From positions 37,678-101,677 of the forward strand of contig CAJXSK010000008.1 of the NCBI GenBank assembly GCA_913061075.1: a DNA stretch of 64,000 bases, written 5' to 3'. This document shows positions 53,150-62,486 of this stretch, in pieces; position 1 is the stretch's first letter, and the number at the start of each line of letters is the position of its first letter. Made by a program: the position numbers and the translations under genes. The notes under the pieces are model-generated. The model had not been told where the DNA came from and made no database searches. It saw nothing but the letters and a program-made list of their open reading frames with translations. Source of the stretch: an uncultured Piscirickettsiaceae bacterium (GTDB taxonomy: Bacteria; Pseudomonadota; Gammaproteobacteria; Methylococcales; Cycloclasticaceae).

Positions 53150-54495
53150 TGTTAATGCCATTATGGACAGACATGGCGTTTTTTATCCTTATGTTAGGCG
53201 GGTTGTATCTGGGGTGGCGATCTAGTAAGCGGGAACATTTACGCCGCCCATGGAAGCGTGTTTTTAAAGATACCGTTGGCGTTGTTTCATTAACCGTTTT
53301 ATTAGTATTTATATTGATTGGGCTGCTCGATTCTATTCGTTTTCAGCAGGTAACGAACACTCAATCGAGTCAACAAGATGTAATTAGTTTGCTAGACGTT
53401 GTTTTAACGCCAATGAGAACGCAGGTTGAGAAAACCTATTCAGCTCCGTTTTCACACACGGCCTATGCAAAAGAAATGGGTGTGGATAAAGAGGGTGTTG
53501 CAAAACGAATATATCCACGTTTGAAATACGGTGCGGCTCATTTAAACAACCCTGTTACGGACAAGTTTGCTGACATCTTGAAAAAACTGATGGCAGGCAC
53601 GGGTTTCAGCCTTTTAGTTTGGTTGGGATTAATGTTTATTTTATGGGGTTTTAATAAAAGAAGCTTCAAGTTTGTTCAGTCTAAAGGGACGAAGAGCTTT
53701 TTGTTCACCTTACTGGGAGTATTGATGATTGTCGGTGCTATAGCGTCACTTAGCCCTTTTTATCACGTGTTAGGGACTGATAAGGTCGGCGAAGATGTTT
53801 TATATCAAGCGATAAAAAGCATTAGAACCGGACTGGTTATTGGCTCGTTAACGACCATCGTCATGTTGCCTATCGCGATTAGTTTAGGCTTAATGGCTGG
53901 GTTCTTTAGGGGTTGGGTAGATGATATTATTCAATACCTTTATACAACGTTGAGTTCAATTCCAGGTGTATTGCTTATCGCAGCGGCGATTTTAATGGCT
54001 CAAGTGTATATGGCCAATAACCCAGAGTTGTTTACCACGGTGGAAGATCGGGCTGATATGCGTTTATTACTGTTGTGTATTATTTTGGGTATCACCAGCT
54101 GGACGGGTTTATGCCGTTTATTGCGGGCTGAAACCTTAAAAATTCGCGAAATGGATTATGTGTTGGCGGCGCGAGCATTAGGCGTGGGGCCTATAAAGAT
54201 TCTCAAACGCCATGTGCTGCCCAACGTGATGCATCTGGTGATGATAACCATCGCACTGGATTTTAGTGGCTTAGTGCTCGCCGAGGCGGTTCTATCGTAT
54301 ATTAACATTGGTGTTGATCCATCAACGTACAGTTGGGGCAATATGATAAATACCTCGAGGCTTGAAATGGCACGTGAACCGATTGTTTGGTGGTCTTTAT
54401 TGGCAGCATTTTCGTTTATGTTTGTATTGGTGTTAGCCGCTAATTTATTCGCTGATTCCGTTAGAGATGCATTCGACCCCAGATCTAACACTTAA
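53149..54495 (+). CDS. ABC transporter permease, OppC/DppC type, long N-terminus
   Basis: Second permease. I start at ATG 53149 (TGATG overlap with the previous stop); a TTG one codon upstream is also possible. The 448 residues are longer than usual (about 300). The first ~200 residues hold extra membrane segments and a periplasmic-looking loop, while the C-terminal 240 are the normal permease, with RTGLVIGSLTTIVMLP, the EAA loop YVLAARALGVGPIKILKRHVLPN and the ending FADSVRDAFDPRS. Confidence 0.9.
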   Translation: MLMPLWTDMAFFILMLGGLYLGWRSSKREHLRRPWKRVFKDTVGVVSLTVLLVFILIGLLDSIRFQQVTNTQSSQQDVISLLDVVLTPMRTQVEKTYSAPFSHTAYAKEMGVDKEGVAKRIYPRLKYGAAHLNNPVTDKFADILKKLMAGTGFSLLVWLGLMFILWGFNKRSFKFVQSKGTKSFLFTLLGVLMIVGAIASLSPFYHVLGTDKVGEDVLYQAIKSIRTGLVIGSLTTIVMLPIAISLGLMAGFFRGWVDDIIQYLYTTLSSIPGVLLIAAAILMAQVYMANNPELFTTVEDRADMRLLLLCIILGITSWTGLCRLLRAETLKIREMDYVLAARALGVGPIKILKRHVLPNVMHLVMITIALDFSGLVLAEAVLSYINIGVDPSTYSWGNMINTSRLEMAREPIVWWSLLAAFSFMFVLVLAANLFADSVRDAFDPRSNT

Positions 54496-54524
54496 GTTTA
54501 AATAAACAATTTAACTATTTGATT

Positions 54525-55361
54525 ATGATTAACTATATTTTACATAAAGCCTCGTTAACTGCTGAATCGTTAACTAAAATTCAGTCTATTTTTATGTCGT
54601 TGCCTGACCTGCGCAAGGGGTTTTACTCGGTTCTAACAAATGTTCAGTTGTCTGAAGAAACAATGCAAACCCTTCGACATGAACTTGAATGTGACATTAC
54701 TAGATTGCCGGAAGCGTTTTCAGGGTCAGACGTTGGTTTGATAGTGACCGACATGGATTCAACATTGATTTCAATCGAGTGCATTGATGAAATAGCCGAT
54801 ATGTTAGGGATTAAAGATAACGTGTCTGCAATCACAGAAGCGGCTATGCGAGGGGAGCTAGATTTTGCAGCCTCTTTAATTCAGCGTGTGGCTTTGCTAA
54901 AAGGGCTTCCAATAGAGAAGTTGCAACAAGTTTATGATGAGCGGTTAACATTGAATCCAGGTGCAGAAAAGTTACTTGGGTATCTGCAACAACATTCAAT
55001 AAAAATCGCGTTAGTGTCGGGTGGTTTTACTTTCTTTACGGACAAGCTAAAACAAAAACTTGGTTTAAATTACACGTTAGCTAATACGTTAGAGGTTGTT
55101 GATGGCTGTTTAACGGGGCGTGTTTCAGGCGATATTATTGGTGCTCAATCCAAAGCGGACTTGTTATTGAGATTGTCTGCTGAATTGGGCTTAGCTCAAC
55201 ATCAAGTCATCGCAATGGGCGATGGTGCGAATGATTTGTTGATGATGGATGAAGCAGGGCTGAGCGTTGCTTACCATGCAAAACCAACCGTGCAAACAAA
55301 AACGGATGTGCAAATCAATTATGGTGGATTGGATACCGTGGTTGATTTACTTAACAGTTAG
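54525..55361 (+). CDS. serB: Phosphoserine phosphatase SerB
   Basis: HAD-family enzyme making serine from phosphoserine, last step of serine synthesis. I choose ATG 54525 (MINYILHKASL) over a TTG at 54519. The 278 residues have an N-terminal regulatory-type region, then motif I DMDSTLISIECIDE, motif II with SGGFTFF, and motif III GDGANDLLMMDEAG. Length is slightly below E. coli SerB (322). It lies between the ABC permeases and the ABC ATPase gene, 3 bp before the latter, so it appears to be inside that operon. Confidence 0.94.
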   Translation: MINYILHKASLTAESLTKIQSIFMSLPDLRKGFYSVLTNVQLSEETMQTLRHELECDITRLPEAFSGSDVGLIVTDMDSTLISIECIDEIADMLGIKDNVSAITEAAMRGELDFAASLIQRVALLKGLPIEKLQQVYDERLTLNPGAEKLLGYLQQHSIKIALVSGGFTFFTDKLKQKLGLNYTLANTLEVVDGCLTGRVSGDIIGAQSKADLLLRLSAELGLAQHQVIAMGDGANDLLMMDEAGLSVAYHAKPTVQTKTDVQINYGGLDTVVDLLNS

Positions 55362-55364
55362 TTT

Positions 55365-57365
55365 ATGTCTCAACCTTTACTGTCTATTCAAGGCTTAAAA
55401 GCCCAATTTAATAGTTCGTCGGACCCCGTTAGGGCAATTGATGGCGTCAGTTTTGATATACATGAAGGTGAAACATTCGCTTTGGTGGGGGAGTCCGGAT
55501 GTGGCAAATCGGTGACTGCATTAGCTGCATTGCGGTTATTGCCTTCGGCGGCGCAAGTGACGGAGGGGAAGGTCTTCTACAGAGGCGTTGATTTACTACG
55601 AATGCCAGAAATGCGCATGCGGGAAAATCGAGGCGCTCGAATTTCGATGATATTCCAAGATCCGATGACGGCGTTGAACCCGGTCATGTGTATTGGCGAT
55701 CAAATTGCCGAAGCGGCTGTTACTCATAAAAAAGCTGACGCCGGCGAGGTGCGAAAAAACGTTATTGAATTAATTAAGCAAGTTGGTATATCTGATGCAG
55801 AGGACCGTTACCATTCGTTTCCTCACCAATTATCTGGTGGGATGAGGCAGCGTGTTTTAATTGCAATTGCTTTAACTAATGACCCTGATTTATTAATTGC
55901 TGACGAACCAACAACGGCTTTAGATGTCACCATACAGGCACAGATTTTAGCGTTGCTAAAAGACCTTCAACGTCAACGTGGCATGTCGTTATGGTTGATT
56001 ACGCATGACCTTGGCATAGTATCTAGCATGGCTGATACGGTAGCCGTTATGTATGCAGGGCAATTGGTGGAAGTGTCATCGAGAGACGCTTTTTTTAAAA
56101 AACCTGCACACCCGTATAGCCAGCGTTTATTTGATGCTATACCTAATATGGATAATCGCGAAGAAGCATTGGTAACATTGCCGGGTTCTGTGCCGTCGTT
56201 ATCTCAAGAATTCATCGGCTGTCGGTTTGCAGAGCGTTGTGAATTTAAAATGAAAGCGTGTTTAGATAATGACGTTGTCGATTGGTCAATTATCAGTGAG
56301 AGCCAGCAAGCGAGATGTTGTCGAATTGGTGATATTGATATTAAGCTCACCGAGGCTATTACTGAAACGTATCAAACGATTAGTAAAATGGATGGTGAAA
56401 GCCTACGTGTTAATGATTTAAAGGTTCATTTTCCTATAAAAAAAGGTTTGTTGAAGCGTACAGTAGGGCAAGTAAAAGCGGTTGACGGTGTAAGCTTTGA
56501 GATTGATGCCGGCACCACGACTGCATTGGTCGGCGAATCTGGTTGTGGTAAAACCACGCTGGGAAAAGCTTTATTACAGTTGGTGCCGATAACGTCGGGT
56601 GTCATTAACTACAAAGGGCAAAATTTAGCGACGTTGTCAGAAAGTGACTTTCAAGCGCATAGAGATCAGTTGCAGATTATTTTTCAAGACCCATTCTCTT
56701 CTATGAATCCTAGAATGCTGGTAGGCGAAATATTAGAAGAAGGTTTGCGAGCATTACAACCTGATTTAGTTGATTTGGCCATTGAAGAGCGTTGTGAATC
56801 ATTATTATTGAAAGTAGGTTTAACGGCGGATGTGCGCCTACGTTACCCCCATGAGTTTTCAGGTGGACAACGACAACGTTTATGTATTGCGCGTGCTTTG
56901 GCCGTCAATCCATCTATTATTGTTTGTGATGAACCTACTAGTGCGCTAGATGTTTCTGTGCAAGCTCAGGTTTTAAATCTGTTAAAAAGTCTACAACGAG
57001 AAAATAGTTTAGGTTACTTGTTTATCACTCATGACTTGTCTGTTGTGTCGTATATTGCCGACAATGTGGCGGTAATGTACCTAGGCCGTATTGTTGAATA
57101 CGGAACAGTCAATGATATTTTAAATAACCCGTCTCACCCTTATACAAAAGCATTGATAGCAGCTGTACCGACATGGGATTCTGCCTTAGAAAAGCAGGTT
57201 ATTAAATTGCCTGATGAAATGCCATCACCTTCTAGCCCACCGGTGGGTTGTCATTTTTATGCTCGTTGCTCAGAAGCTAAACCTGAGTGTGAGGAGAATT
57301 ATCCTTCAACCTCAGATATTTCACCTACGCATCAAGTAAATTGTTGGTTATACAACAACGCTTGA
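55365..57365 (+). CDS. Peptide-type ABC transporter ATPase, two ABC domains fused (DppD-DppF-like)
   Basis: The 666 residues carry two complete ABC domains. The first has Walker [11 protein letters not shown] (about residue 45) and signature [12 protein letters not shown], with Walker [15 protein letters not shown]. The second has Walker [13 protein letters not shown] (about 388-400), signature [12 protein letters not shown] and [12 protein letters not shown]. Each ends with the oligopeptide C-terminal extension with Cys residues ([14 protein letters not shown] and [14 protein letters not shown]), which in DppD/OppF-type ATPases can bind an iron-sulfur cluster. It powers the two permeases upstream. 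Fusion of the two ATPases is common, as in YejF/GsiA. Confidence 0.94.
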   Translation: MSQPLLSIQGLKAQFNSSSDPVRAIDGVSFDIHEGETFALVGESGCGKSVTALAALRLLPSAAQVTEGKVFYRGVDLLRMPEMRMRENRGARISMIFQDPMTALNPVMCIGDQIAEAAVTHKKADAGEVRKNVIELIKQVGISDAEDRYHSFPHQLSGGMRQRVLIAIALTNDPDLLIADEPTTALDVTIQAQILALLKDLQRQRGMSLWLITHDLGIVSSMADTVAVMYAGQLVEVSSRDAFFKKPAHPYSQRLFDAIPNMDNREEALVTLPGSVPSLSQEFIGCRFAERCEFKMKACLDNDVVDWSIISESQQARCCRIGDIDIKLTEAITETYQTISKMDGESLRVNDLKVHFPIKKGLLKRTVGQVKAVDGVSFEIDAGTTTALVGESGCGKTTLGKALLQLVPITSGVINYKGQNLATLSESDFQAHRDQLQIIFQDPFSSMNPRMLVGEILEEGLRALQPDLVDLAIEERCESLLLKVGLTADVRLRYPHEFSGGQRQRLCIARALAVNPSIIVCDEPTSALDVSVQAQVLNLLKSLQRENSLGYLFITHDLSVVSYIADNVAVMYLGRIVEYGTVNDILNNPSHPYTKALIAAVPTWDSALEKQVIKLPDEMPSPSSPPVGCHFYARCSEAKPECEENYPSTSDISPTHQVNCWLYNNA

Positions 57366-57371
57366 AACTAA

Positions 57372-58994
57372 TTACGTTTGAGTTACGTCCACAATAATTT
57401 TTAGTTTTTGACCCGGCTTTAAGTACTTTTTATTAATCGTATTCCAGTTTTTTATGTCATTAATACTAACTTTAAAGCGTTTGGAAATTAAATACAGGGA
57501 GTCACCTTTTCTAACGGTGTAGCGGATCGTTTGATTCTTTTTCTTAGGTGAACTAGTACGGCTGGGCGTTTTATGTTGGCTAGTTTTCCAAATGGTTAAG
57601 GTTTGGCCAATGTTTAATGTGTCGCGAGGCGCCATGGCGTTCCATTTGGCTAGTTGGCGAACGGTGACTTTATACTGTTGAGAGATAGTCCAACAAGAGT
57701 CACCTTTTTTAACACGGTAAATGCTTTTATCACCTTTTCTGCGCGTTGTGTGTATCGCTTTTTGTCGCATCGGTGCGCTGTTTGTGTATAACGACTCGTT
57801 GTAACTTGCAGTAGGGATAAGCAAAAACTTACCAACTCGAATACGATGCTTAGTTATTTGATTCGTCTGTTCAATGAGCGCAATAGGTGTGTGATATTTT
57901 TTCGATATATGACTGAGTGTTTCACCTTGCTTTACCTTATGGCGTTGCCACTTTAATCGCTGGTTATCTGGTAAGGTCGATAACTGTTGATTAAAGTTAT
58001 TAGCCAATGCCTTGGGTACTAATAAGTAGTGAGGGCCCGATGGGTCGGTAGCCCATTGGTTGAAAGCGGGATTGAGTGTGTACAGTTCTTCAATGCTGAT
58101 GCCAGCCAGTTCTGAGGCACGTGCCAAATCAATTTGTTTGTGGATATCGACTTTTTCAAAATACGGTTTATTAGGTATTGTTCGTAACGTAATGCCGTAC
58201 TGTTCCGCATGCGACAAAATATGCGCAATGGCAATTAATTTAGGTATGTATTGTTGGGTTTCTTTACGCAGCGCTAAGGACCAATAGTCGGTTTTTTTCC
58301 CATGTTTTTTATTCGCTCTGATGGCCTTTGAGATATTTCCGCCACCTGCATTATAGGCAGCCAAACCTAAATACCAGTCATCAAAACGATTAGAAAGCTT
58401 GCTAAGGTAAGTAAGGGCGCTATCAGTCGATGCAATCACGTCACGTCGGCCGTCATACCACCAGTTTTGTTTAAGGCCGTATGCTTTTCCTGTGGAGGGT
58501 ATGAATTGCCAAAGCCCCGCAGCACGGCCATGTGAGTAAGCAAATGGTCGGTATGCACTTTCTACAATGGGGAGTAGGGCGAGCTCACCAGGTAAATTGC
58601 GTTTTTCAACTTCATTGATTATGTGGAAAAGATAAGGTTCTGCATTACGTTGTACGCGATCAAGGTATTCGGGGTGCTTGCTGTACCAATTGATTTGGGC
58701 TTCTATTCTTTTGTTATGTGTCTCTGGGAATTGATATAGAGAGAACAAACGTTGCCAAATGTTGACGTTTGCATTTTCTAATATAACAGGGCTGGGCTTA
58801 ACCAGCGCTATGTTGCTATGCTGAACTCTGGTCGATGCTTTGCTAATTTCTATTTTATCCAGGTCGGTTTTTTGTGTTTCTGTGAACTTAGCATCACCCG
58901 ACGGTCTAAGCGTATACGCAGAACAAGACACAAGAACTGATAAGCTAGTGAATAAAAAAAACCTAGATAATTTATTTATGATTAAATATTGCAT
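57372..58994 (-). CDS. mltD: Membrane-bound lytic murein transglycosylase D
   Basis: Peptidoglycan-cleaving lipoprotein. The 540 residues have a signal with lipobox LVSC (Cys near residue 24), a family-1 transglycosylase SLT domain (about 120-260) with catalytic Glu in PIVESAYRPF and GLWQFIPSTGKAYGL, and AAYNAGGGNI. Three LysM repeats near the C-terminus each start with a V-K-G-[ED]-[ST]-type motif: KQGETLSHI, KKGDSCWTIS and RKGDSLYLIS. Length is typical (E. coli MltD 452, two LysM). It converges with the ABC operon and is divergent from the methyltransferase. Confidence 0.93.
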   Translation of the reverse strand: MQYLIINKLSRFFLFTSLSVLVSCSAYTLRPSGDAKFTETQKTDLDKIEISKASTRVQHSNIALVKPSPVILENANVNIWQRLFSLYQFPETHNKRIEAQINWYSKHPEYLDRVQRNAEPYLFHIINEVEKRNLPGELALLPIVESAYRPFAYSHGRAAGLWQFIPSTGKAYGLKQNWWYDGRRDVIASTDSALTYLSKLSNRFDDWYLGLAAYNAGGGNISKAIRANKKHGKKTDYWSLALRKETQQYIPKLIAIAHILSHAEQYGITLRTIPNKPYFEKVDIHKQIDLARASELAGISIEELYTLNPAFNQWATDPSGPHYLLVPKALANNFNQQLSTLPDNQRLKWQRHKVKQGETLSHISKKYHTPIALIEQTNQITKHRIRVGKFLLIPTASYNESLYTNSAPMRQKAIHTTRRKGDKSIYRVKKGDSCWTISQQYKVTVRQLAKWNAMAPRDTLNIGQTLTIWKTSQHKTPSRTSSPKKKNQTIRYTVRKGDSLYLISKRFKVSINDIKNWNTINKKYLKPGQKLKIIVDVTQT

Positions 58995-59049
58995 TAAGTG
59001 ATGTTGGTGTCAAAGGTCAAAACGTTGATAATTATAGTTTGTTTAAATA

Positions 59050-59838
59050 ATGCCGCATGAAGAGAGTTCACAAAATAAGGAGCCAGTTGAATTAAGTGAC
59101 TGGTTCGAAACACCTATCGGTAGCGTGTATCGACACGCAGAATCAGCCTTATTAAGCCAAAAGCTGCGCGAAAATTTCCGTGCAGAAGTGTTACAGCTGG
59201 ATTTTGTTGGCTGGGAAGACGAGTTCCACGAAGCCATGCGGTTTGCACATTATACAATTTTAGACAAGCATGTTGCTGAGCAATCAAAATATACTCGAAT
59301 AGTAGGCGAGACGAATAATTTACCGATAGAAACGCACAGTGTCGATATCGTGATTATGCCCCACACCTTAGAGTTCGACGATAATCCACATCAAGTATTA
59401 CGCGAGGTAAACCGCGTTCTTAAACCCGAGGGTATTGTGTTGTTAATGGGGTTTAACCCATGGGCATTTTGGCATTTACCTCGGTTTTTTCCTAAGGCGA
59501 AGCTAAAAACACCCTGGAACGGAAAGTTCATTAGTCGCTACCGCGTGATGGATTGGCTAAAGCTATTAAACTTTGAGATAGAAAAGAGCCAAGGTTGTTG
59601 CTTGTTTCCGTTGATGAAAAAACAAACGGCAACAACTAAGCTGCCATTATTAAAAAAGTTTTTAGCATGGACGCCCTTTATGCCGGCTGCTTATTTTATA
59701 ATGGCTGTTAAACGCGTTTCAAAAGGTACGTCAGTATTTCATTTTAAGCGTCTTAGAGACTCCTTAGCGTCAAAACCATTAGCAGAACCAGCGAATAAAA
59801 GAAGACATGTCCAAAAAGATAATCCAAATATATACTGA
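59050..59838 (+). CDS. YafS-like SAM-dependent methyltransferase
   Basis: Class I methyltransferase of the UbiE/type 11 group. The 262 residues include the acidic-loop segment [25 protein letters not shown], followed by [19 protein letters not shown]. Its N-terminal glycine-rich SAM loop is weak. In E. coli a similar gene, yafS, lies between gloB/mltD and rnhA, and this gene has the same position. The substrate is unknown. The end overlaps rnhA by 32 bp. Confidence 0.85.
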   Translation: MPHEESSQNKEPVELSDWFETPIGSVYRHAESALLSQKLRENFRAEVLQLDFVGWEDEFHEAMRFAHYTILDKHVAEQSKYTRIVGETNNLPIETHSVDIVIMPHTLEFDDNPHQVLREVNRVLKPEGIVLLMGFNPWAFWHLPRFFPKAKLKTPWNGKFISRYRVMDWLKLLNFEIEKSQGCCLFPLMKKQTATTKLPLLKKFLAWTPFMPAAYFIMAVKRVSKGTSVFHFKRLRDSLASKPLAEPANKRRHVQKDNPNIY

Positions 59839-60244
59839 CGGCGCATGCCGAGGCAATCCTGGAATAGGTGGTTGGGGTGCGACGTTGAGTTACAACGGCA
59901 CACAAAAAGAGTTATATGGTGGCGAGCAAGAAACCACCAATAATCGTATGGAAATGATGGCGGTTATCAAAGCACTAACGGCGTTAAAAGAGCCAAGCGA
60001 GCTAGTCATAAATAGCGATTCTAAATACGTTTTAAGTGGCATTAATGAGTGGTTGCCCAATTGGAAAAAACGTAACTGGAAAACCGCGGGAAACAAACCC
60101 GTTAAAAATGTTGATTTGTGGCAACAGCTTGATACATTAACTCAACCGCACAACATTAAATGGGTGTGGGTAAAAGGCCACAGCGGTAATCCAGGTAACG
60201 AACGGGCAGATGCGTTAGCAAACAAAGGTATCGATACGTTATAA
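59807..60244 (+). CDS. rnhA: Ribonuclease HI
   Basis: Degrades RNA in RNA-DNA hybrids. The 145 residues contain the DEDD set: Asp in [11 protein letters not shown], Glu in NNRMEMMAV, Asp in [10 protein letters not shown], and Asp in [14 protein letters not shown]. Length is normal. ATG 59807 lies inside the end of the methyltransferase gene (32 bp overlap). It is followed by dnaQ after 16 bp, the E. coli-like arrangement, although there rnhA and dnaQ are divergent. Confidence 0.97.
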   Translation: MSKKIIQIYTDGACRGNPGIGGWGATLSYNGTQKELYGGEQETTNNRMEMMAVIKALTALKEPSELVINSDSKYVLSGINEWLPNWKKRNWKTAGNKPVKNVDLWQQLDTLTQPHNIKWVWVKGHSGNPGNERADALANKGIDTL

Positions 60245-60260
60245 AACAGGTCATAAAATC

Positions 60261-60968
60261 ATGTCGTCACGCGTAATTATATTAGATACAGAAACAACGG
60301 GGCTTGAGCCTAAACAGGGTCACCGAATAATAGAAGTGGGTTGTGTTGAGCTTATTAATAGGCGTTTTACAGGCAATAACTTTCATTTTTATTTAAACCC
60401 TCAGCGTGACATTGATGAAGGCGCTGTGGCTGTTCACGGATTAACGAGTGAGTTTTTGTCCGATAAGCCATTGTATGAAGATATTGCGAAAGATTTGCAT
60501 GCGTATCTAAACGGGGCAGAAGTCGTTATTCATAACGCACCATTTGACGTAGGCTTTATCAATAATGAATATCAATTGATGGGCTCTGAATTCGTTGATA
60601 TGGCAACATGGTGTGAGGTGACTGATTCGCTGGTCATGGCGCGTAAAATGTTTCCTGGCCAGCGTAATAGTTTGGATGCGTTATGTAAACGATACGAAAT
60701 AGATAACAGCCAACGGCAATTACACGGCGCGTTGTTGGATGCTGAAATATTAGCCGACGTATATCTCATGATGACGGGTGGGCAAAACTCGTTATTTGCA
60801 GCCGATGTAGACGAAGATGCAGTATTTGAGCCTACATTTTTAAGTACTAATAAACCACCTTTAGCCGTTATAAAAGCTAATAATGAAGAAATGGCGGCAC
60901 ATAATGAGCGCATGCAAGCCATTAAAGAATCGTCGGGTGGTGAGTGTGTTTGGGATAACTATAATTAA
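60261..60968 (+). CDS. dnaQ: DNA polymerase III epsilon subunit (3'-5' exonuclease)
   Basis: Proofreading exonuclease of the replicative polymerase. The 235 residues show motif ExoI ILDTETTGLEP, ExoII with VIHNAPFDVGFINNEY, and ExoIII HGALLDAEILADVYLMMTGGQ, followed by a C-terminal tail that binds the alpha subunit. Length is normal (E. coli 243). It lies 16 bp after rnhA in the same direction. Confidence 0.97.
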   Translation: MSSRVIILDTETTGLEPKQGHRIIEVGCVELINRRFTGNNFHFYLNPQRDIDEGAVAVHGLTSEFLSDKPLYEDIAKDLHAYLNGAEVVIHNAPFDVGFINNEYQLMGSEFVDMATWCEVTDSLVMARKMFPGQRNSLDALCKRYEIDNSQRQLHGALLDAEILADVYLMMTGGQNSLFAADVDEDAVFEPTFLSTNKPPLAVIKANNEEMAAHNERMQAIKESSGGECVWDNYN

Positions 60969-60983
60969 TTGAGAATTAAAAAT

Positions 60984-61601
60984 ATGAAAATAAATCACGT
61001 GACTAAAATGGCGATATTGTTTGTTTCGCTTCTATTAATAGTACCTGTTACAAGTGTTGCGGTAGACATTAAATCAACGGTAATAGGTGATCAACTTAAA
61101 AAGAAAAAGCAATCAGAGTCGAATAAATATTTAACGGCAAAGGAAGCTTACGCTGTGTTGCAAGAAAATGGCGATAACGTGTTGTTTATTGATGTTAGAA
61201 CGCCTTCAGAAGTTGAATTTGTTGGCTGGACATCATTGGCGGATGCTGTTATTCCTTATATGACTAATGATTTTGATGAATGGGATGAGAAGAAACACCG
61301 TTATCAAAAGGTTATTAATGGTGATTTCCCTATCGTTTTTGAAGAATTGGTAATGGCTAAGGGCTTCAATAAAAATACGCCGATTATTTTTATGTGCCGT
61401 TCAGGTACACGCAGTGGTAAAGCGGCAACATTAGCAACTAAGCTTGGGTATACTCAGGCATATACAGTGGTTGATGGGTTTGAGGGCGATAAAGCGAAAG
61501 AGGGTGCTGATAAAGGACACCGTGTCGTTAACGGCTGGAAAAATAGTGGCGCACCGTGGAGTTACAAATTAGACGGTAGCAAGATTCTTTTTAATCAATA
61601 G
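60984..61601 (+). CDS. Exported rhodanese-domain protein
   Basis: I use ATG 60984 (a TTG 15 bp upstream is in frame). The 205 residues have a signal peptide (MKINHVTKMAILFVSLLL, cleavage after about residue 28) and one rhodanese domain (about 45-195) with the active-site loop CRSGTRSG. FIDVRTPSEVEFVGWTSLADA is the domain's N-terminal signature. It is probably periplasmic; the sulfur donor and acceptor are unknown. It lies just upstream of the Cys-rich gene. Confidence 0.86.
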   Translation: MKINHVTKMAILFVSLLLIVPVTSVAVDIKSTVIGDQLKKKKQSESNKYLTAKEAYAVLQENGDNVLFIDVRTPSEVEFVGWTSLADAVIPYMTNDFDEWDEKKHRYQKVINGDFPIVFEELVMAKGFNKNTPIIFMCRSGTRSGKAATLATKLGYTQAYTVVDGFEGDKAKEGADKGHRVVNGWKNSGAPWSYKLDGSKILFNQ

Positions 61602-61610
61602 GCTAATTCG

Positions 61611-62426
61611 ATGAGCGCACATTGGGATAAACATCCAACGTGGGAAGACGCTGAAAAGAGCTGGGATATGCGTTCTAGCGAGCTTCAACAAAGTCAGCCA
61701 ATTAAGCAGTTGGTGAAAATCCCTAAGTTACCCGGTATTCGCCCTAAAACGAAAAAGAACCTTCGCTGGAAGGCTATGAATTATCTGGCGAAATACGATG
61801 AAGAAAAGTTTTTCATTAAATATTTTTTTTCTAAACCTATTCGTCATGGGTTTAACTTGCTTCGTTCTTATTTAACGACATTACCTTATATAAGGGATGA
61901 TGATTTCTTCTTATACGGATTGCAAAACGAAGCAGAATTTAAACAATTACTCGCAAAACCAAACAGTAAGTTGGTGATAGGGTTTTCATACTGCCACAAG
62001 CCGTTTGAATGTCCATCTGGTCGTTTTACCCAAGAATGTATCCACGATGACACAAATCCAGTGTGCGGGCAATGCTTTATTGGTAAGTGCGTACACAGCT
62101 TACCAAGTAAGCAAGTCTTACCTGTTTTTATTACCACGGTTCATCAAATTGGTGAAGTGATTGTTAAAGAAGTAAAGAAGCACCCAGAGTTAGAGATAAC
62201 CTACATTATTACTGCTTGTGAAATGACACTGAGAATGTTTGGCGACTGGGCCAATATGATGAAAGTACGCGGACTAGGTATTCGGCTAGACGGTCAAATT
62301 TGCAATACAATGAAAGCGTTCGTCGCATCAGAACATGGAATCAAACCAGGTATGGCTGTTGTTCTTGATAATACCCAAAAACGTATTCTTCAGTTAATTA
62401 AGTTTCGCCGAGAACAAAATATATAA
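61611..62426 (+). CDS. Unrecognised eight-cysteine cytoplasmic protein
   Basis: I do not recognise this family. The 271 residues have no signal peptide. They contain eight cysteines (Cys128, 134, 143, 152, 155, 160, 203 and 231), of which the cluster CGQCFIGKC (152-160) and SYCHKPFEC (126-134) look like a metal or iron-sulfur binding site. The C-terminal half has a well-structured block (ITACEMTLRMFGDWANMMK, RGLGIRLDGQICNTMKAF). Similarity to DUF116-type cysteine proteins is possible but not claimed. It lies 9 bp after the exported rhodanese, suggesting a linked sulfur or metal role. Confidence 0.75.
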   Translation: MSAHWDKHPTWEDAEKSWDMRSSELQQSQPIKQLVKIPKLPGIRPKTKKNLRWKAMNYLAKYDEEKFFIKYFFSKPIRHGFNLLRSYLTTLPYIRDDDFFLYGLQNEAEFKQLLAKPNSKLVIGFSYCHKPFECPSGRFTQECIHDDTNPVCGQCFIGKCVHSLPSKQVLPVFITTVHQIGEVIVKEVKKHPELEITYIITACEMTLRMFGDWANMMKVRGLGIRLDGQICNTMKAFVASEHGIKPGMAVVLDNTQKRILQLIKFRREQNI

Positions 62427-62486
62427 CAAAACAACGGGCGGTATTTTTGCTAAAATAACGACCTTTCTTAATAGCAACAAAAACAC

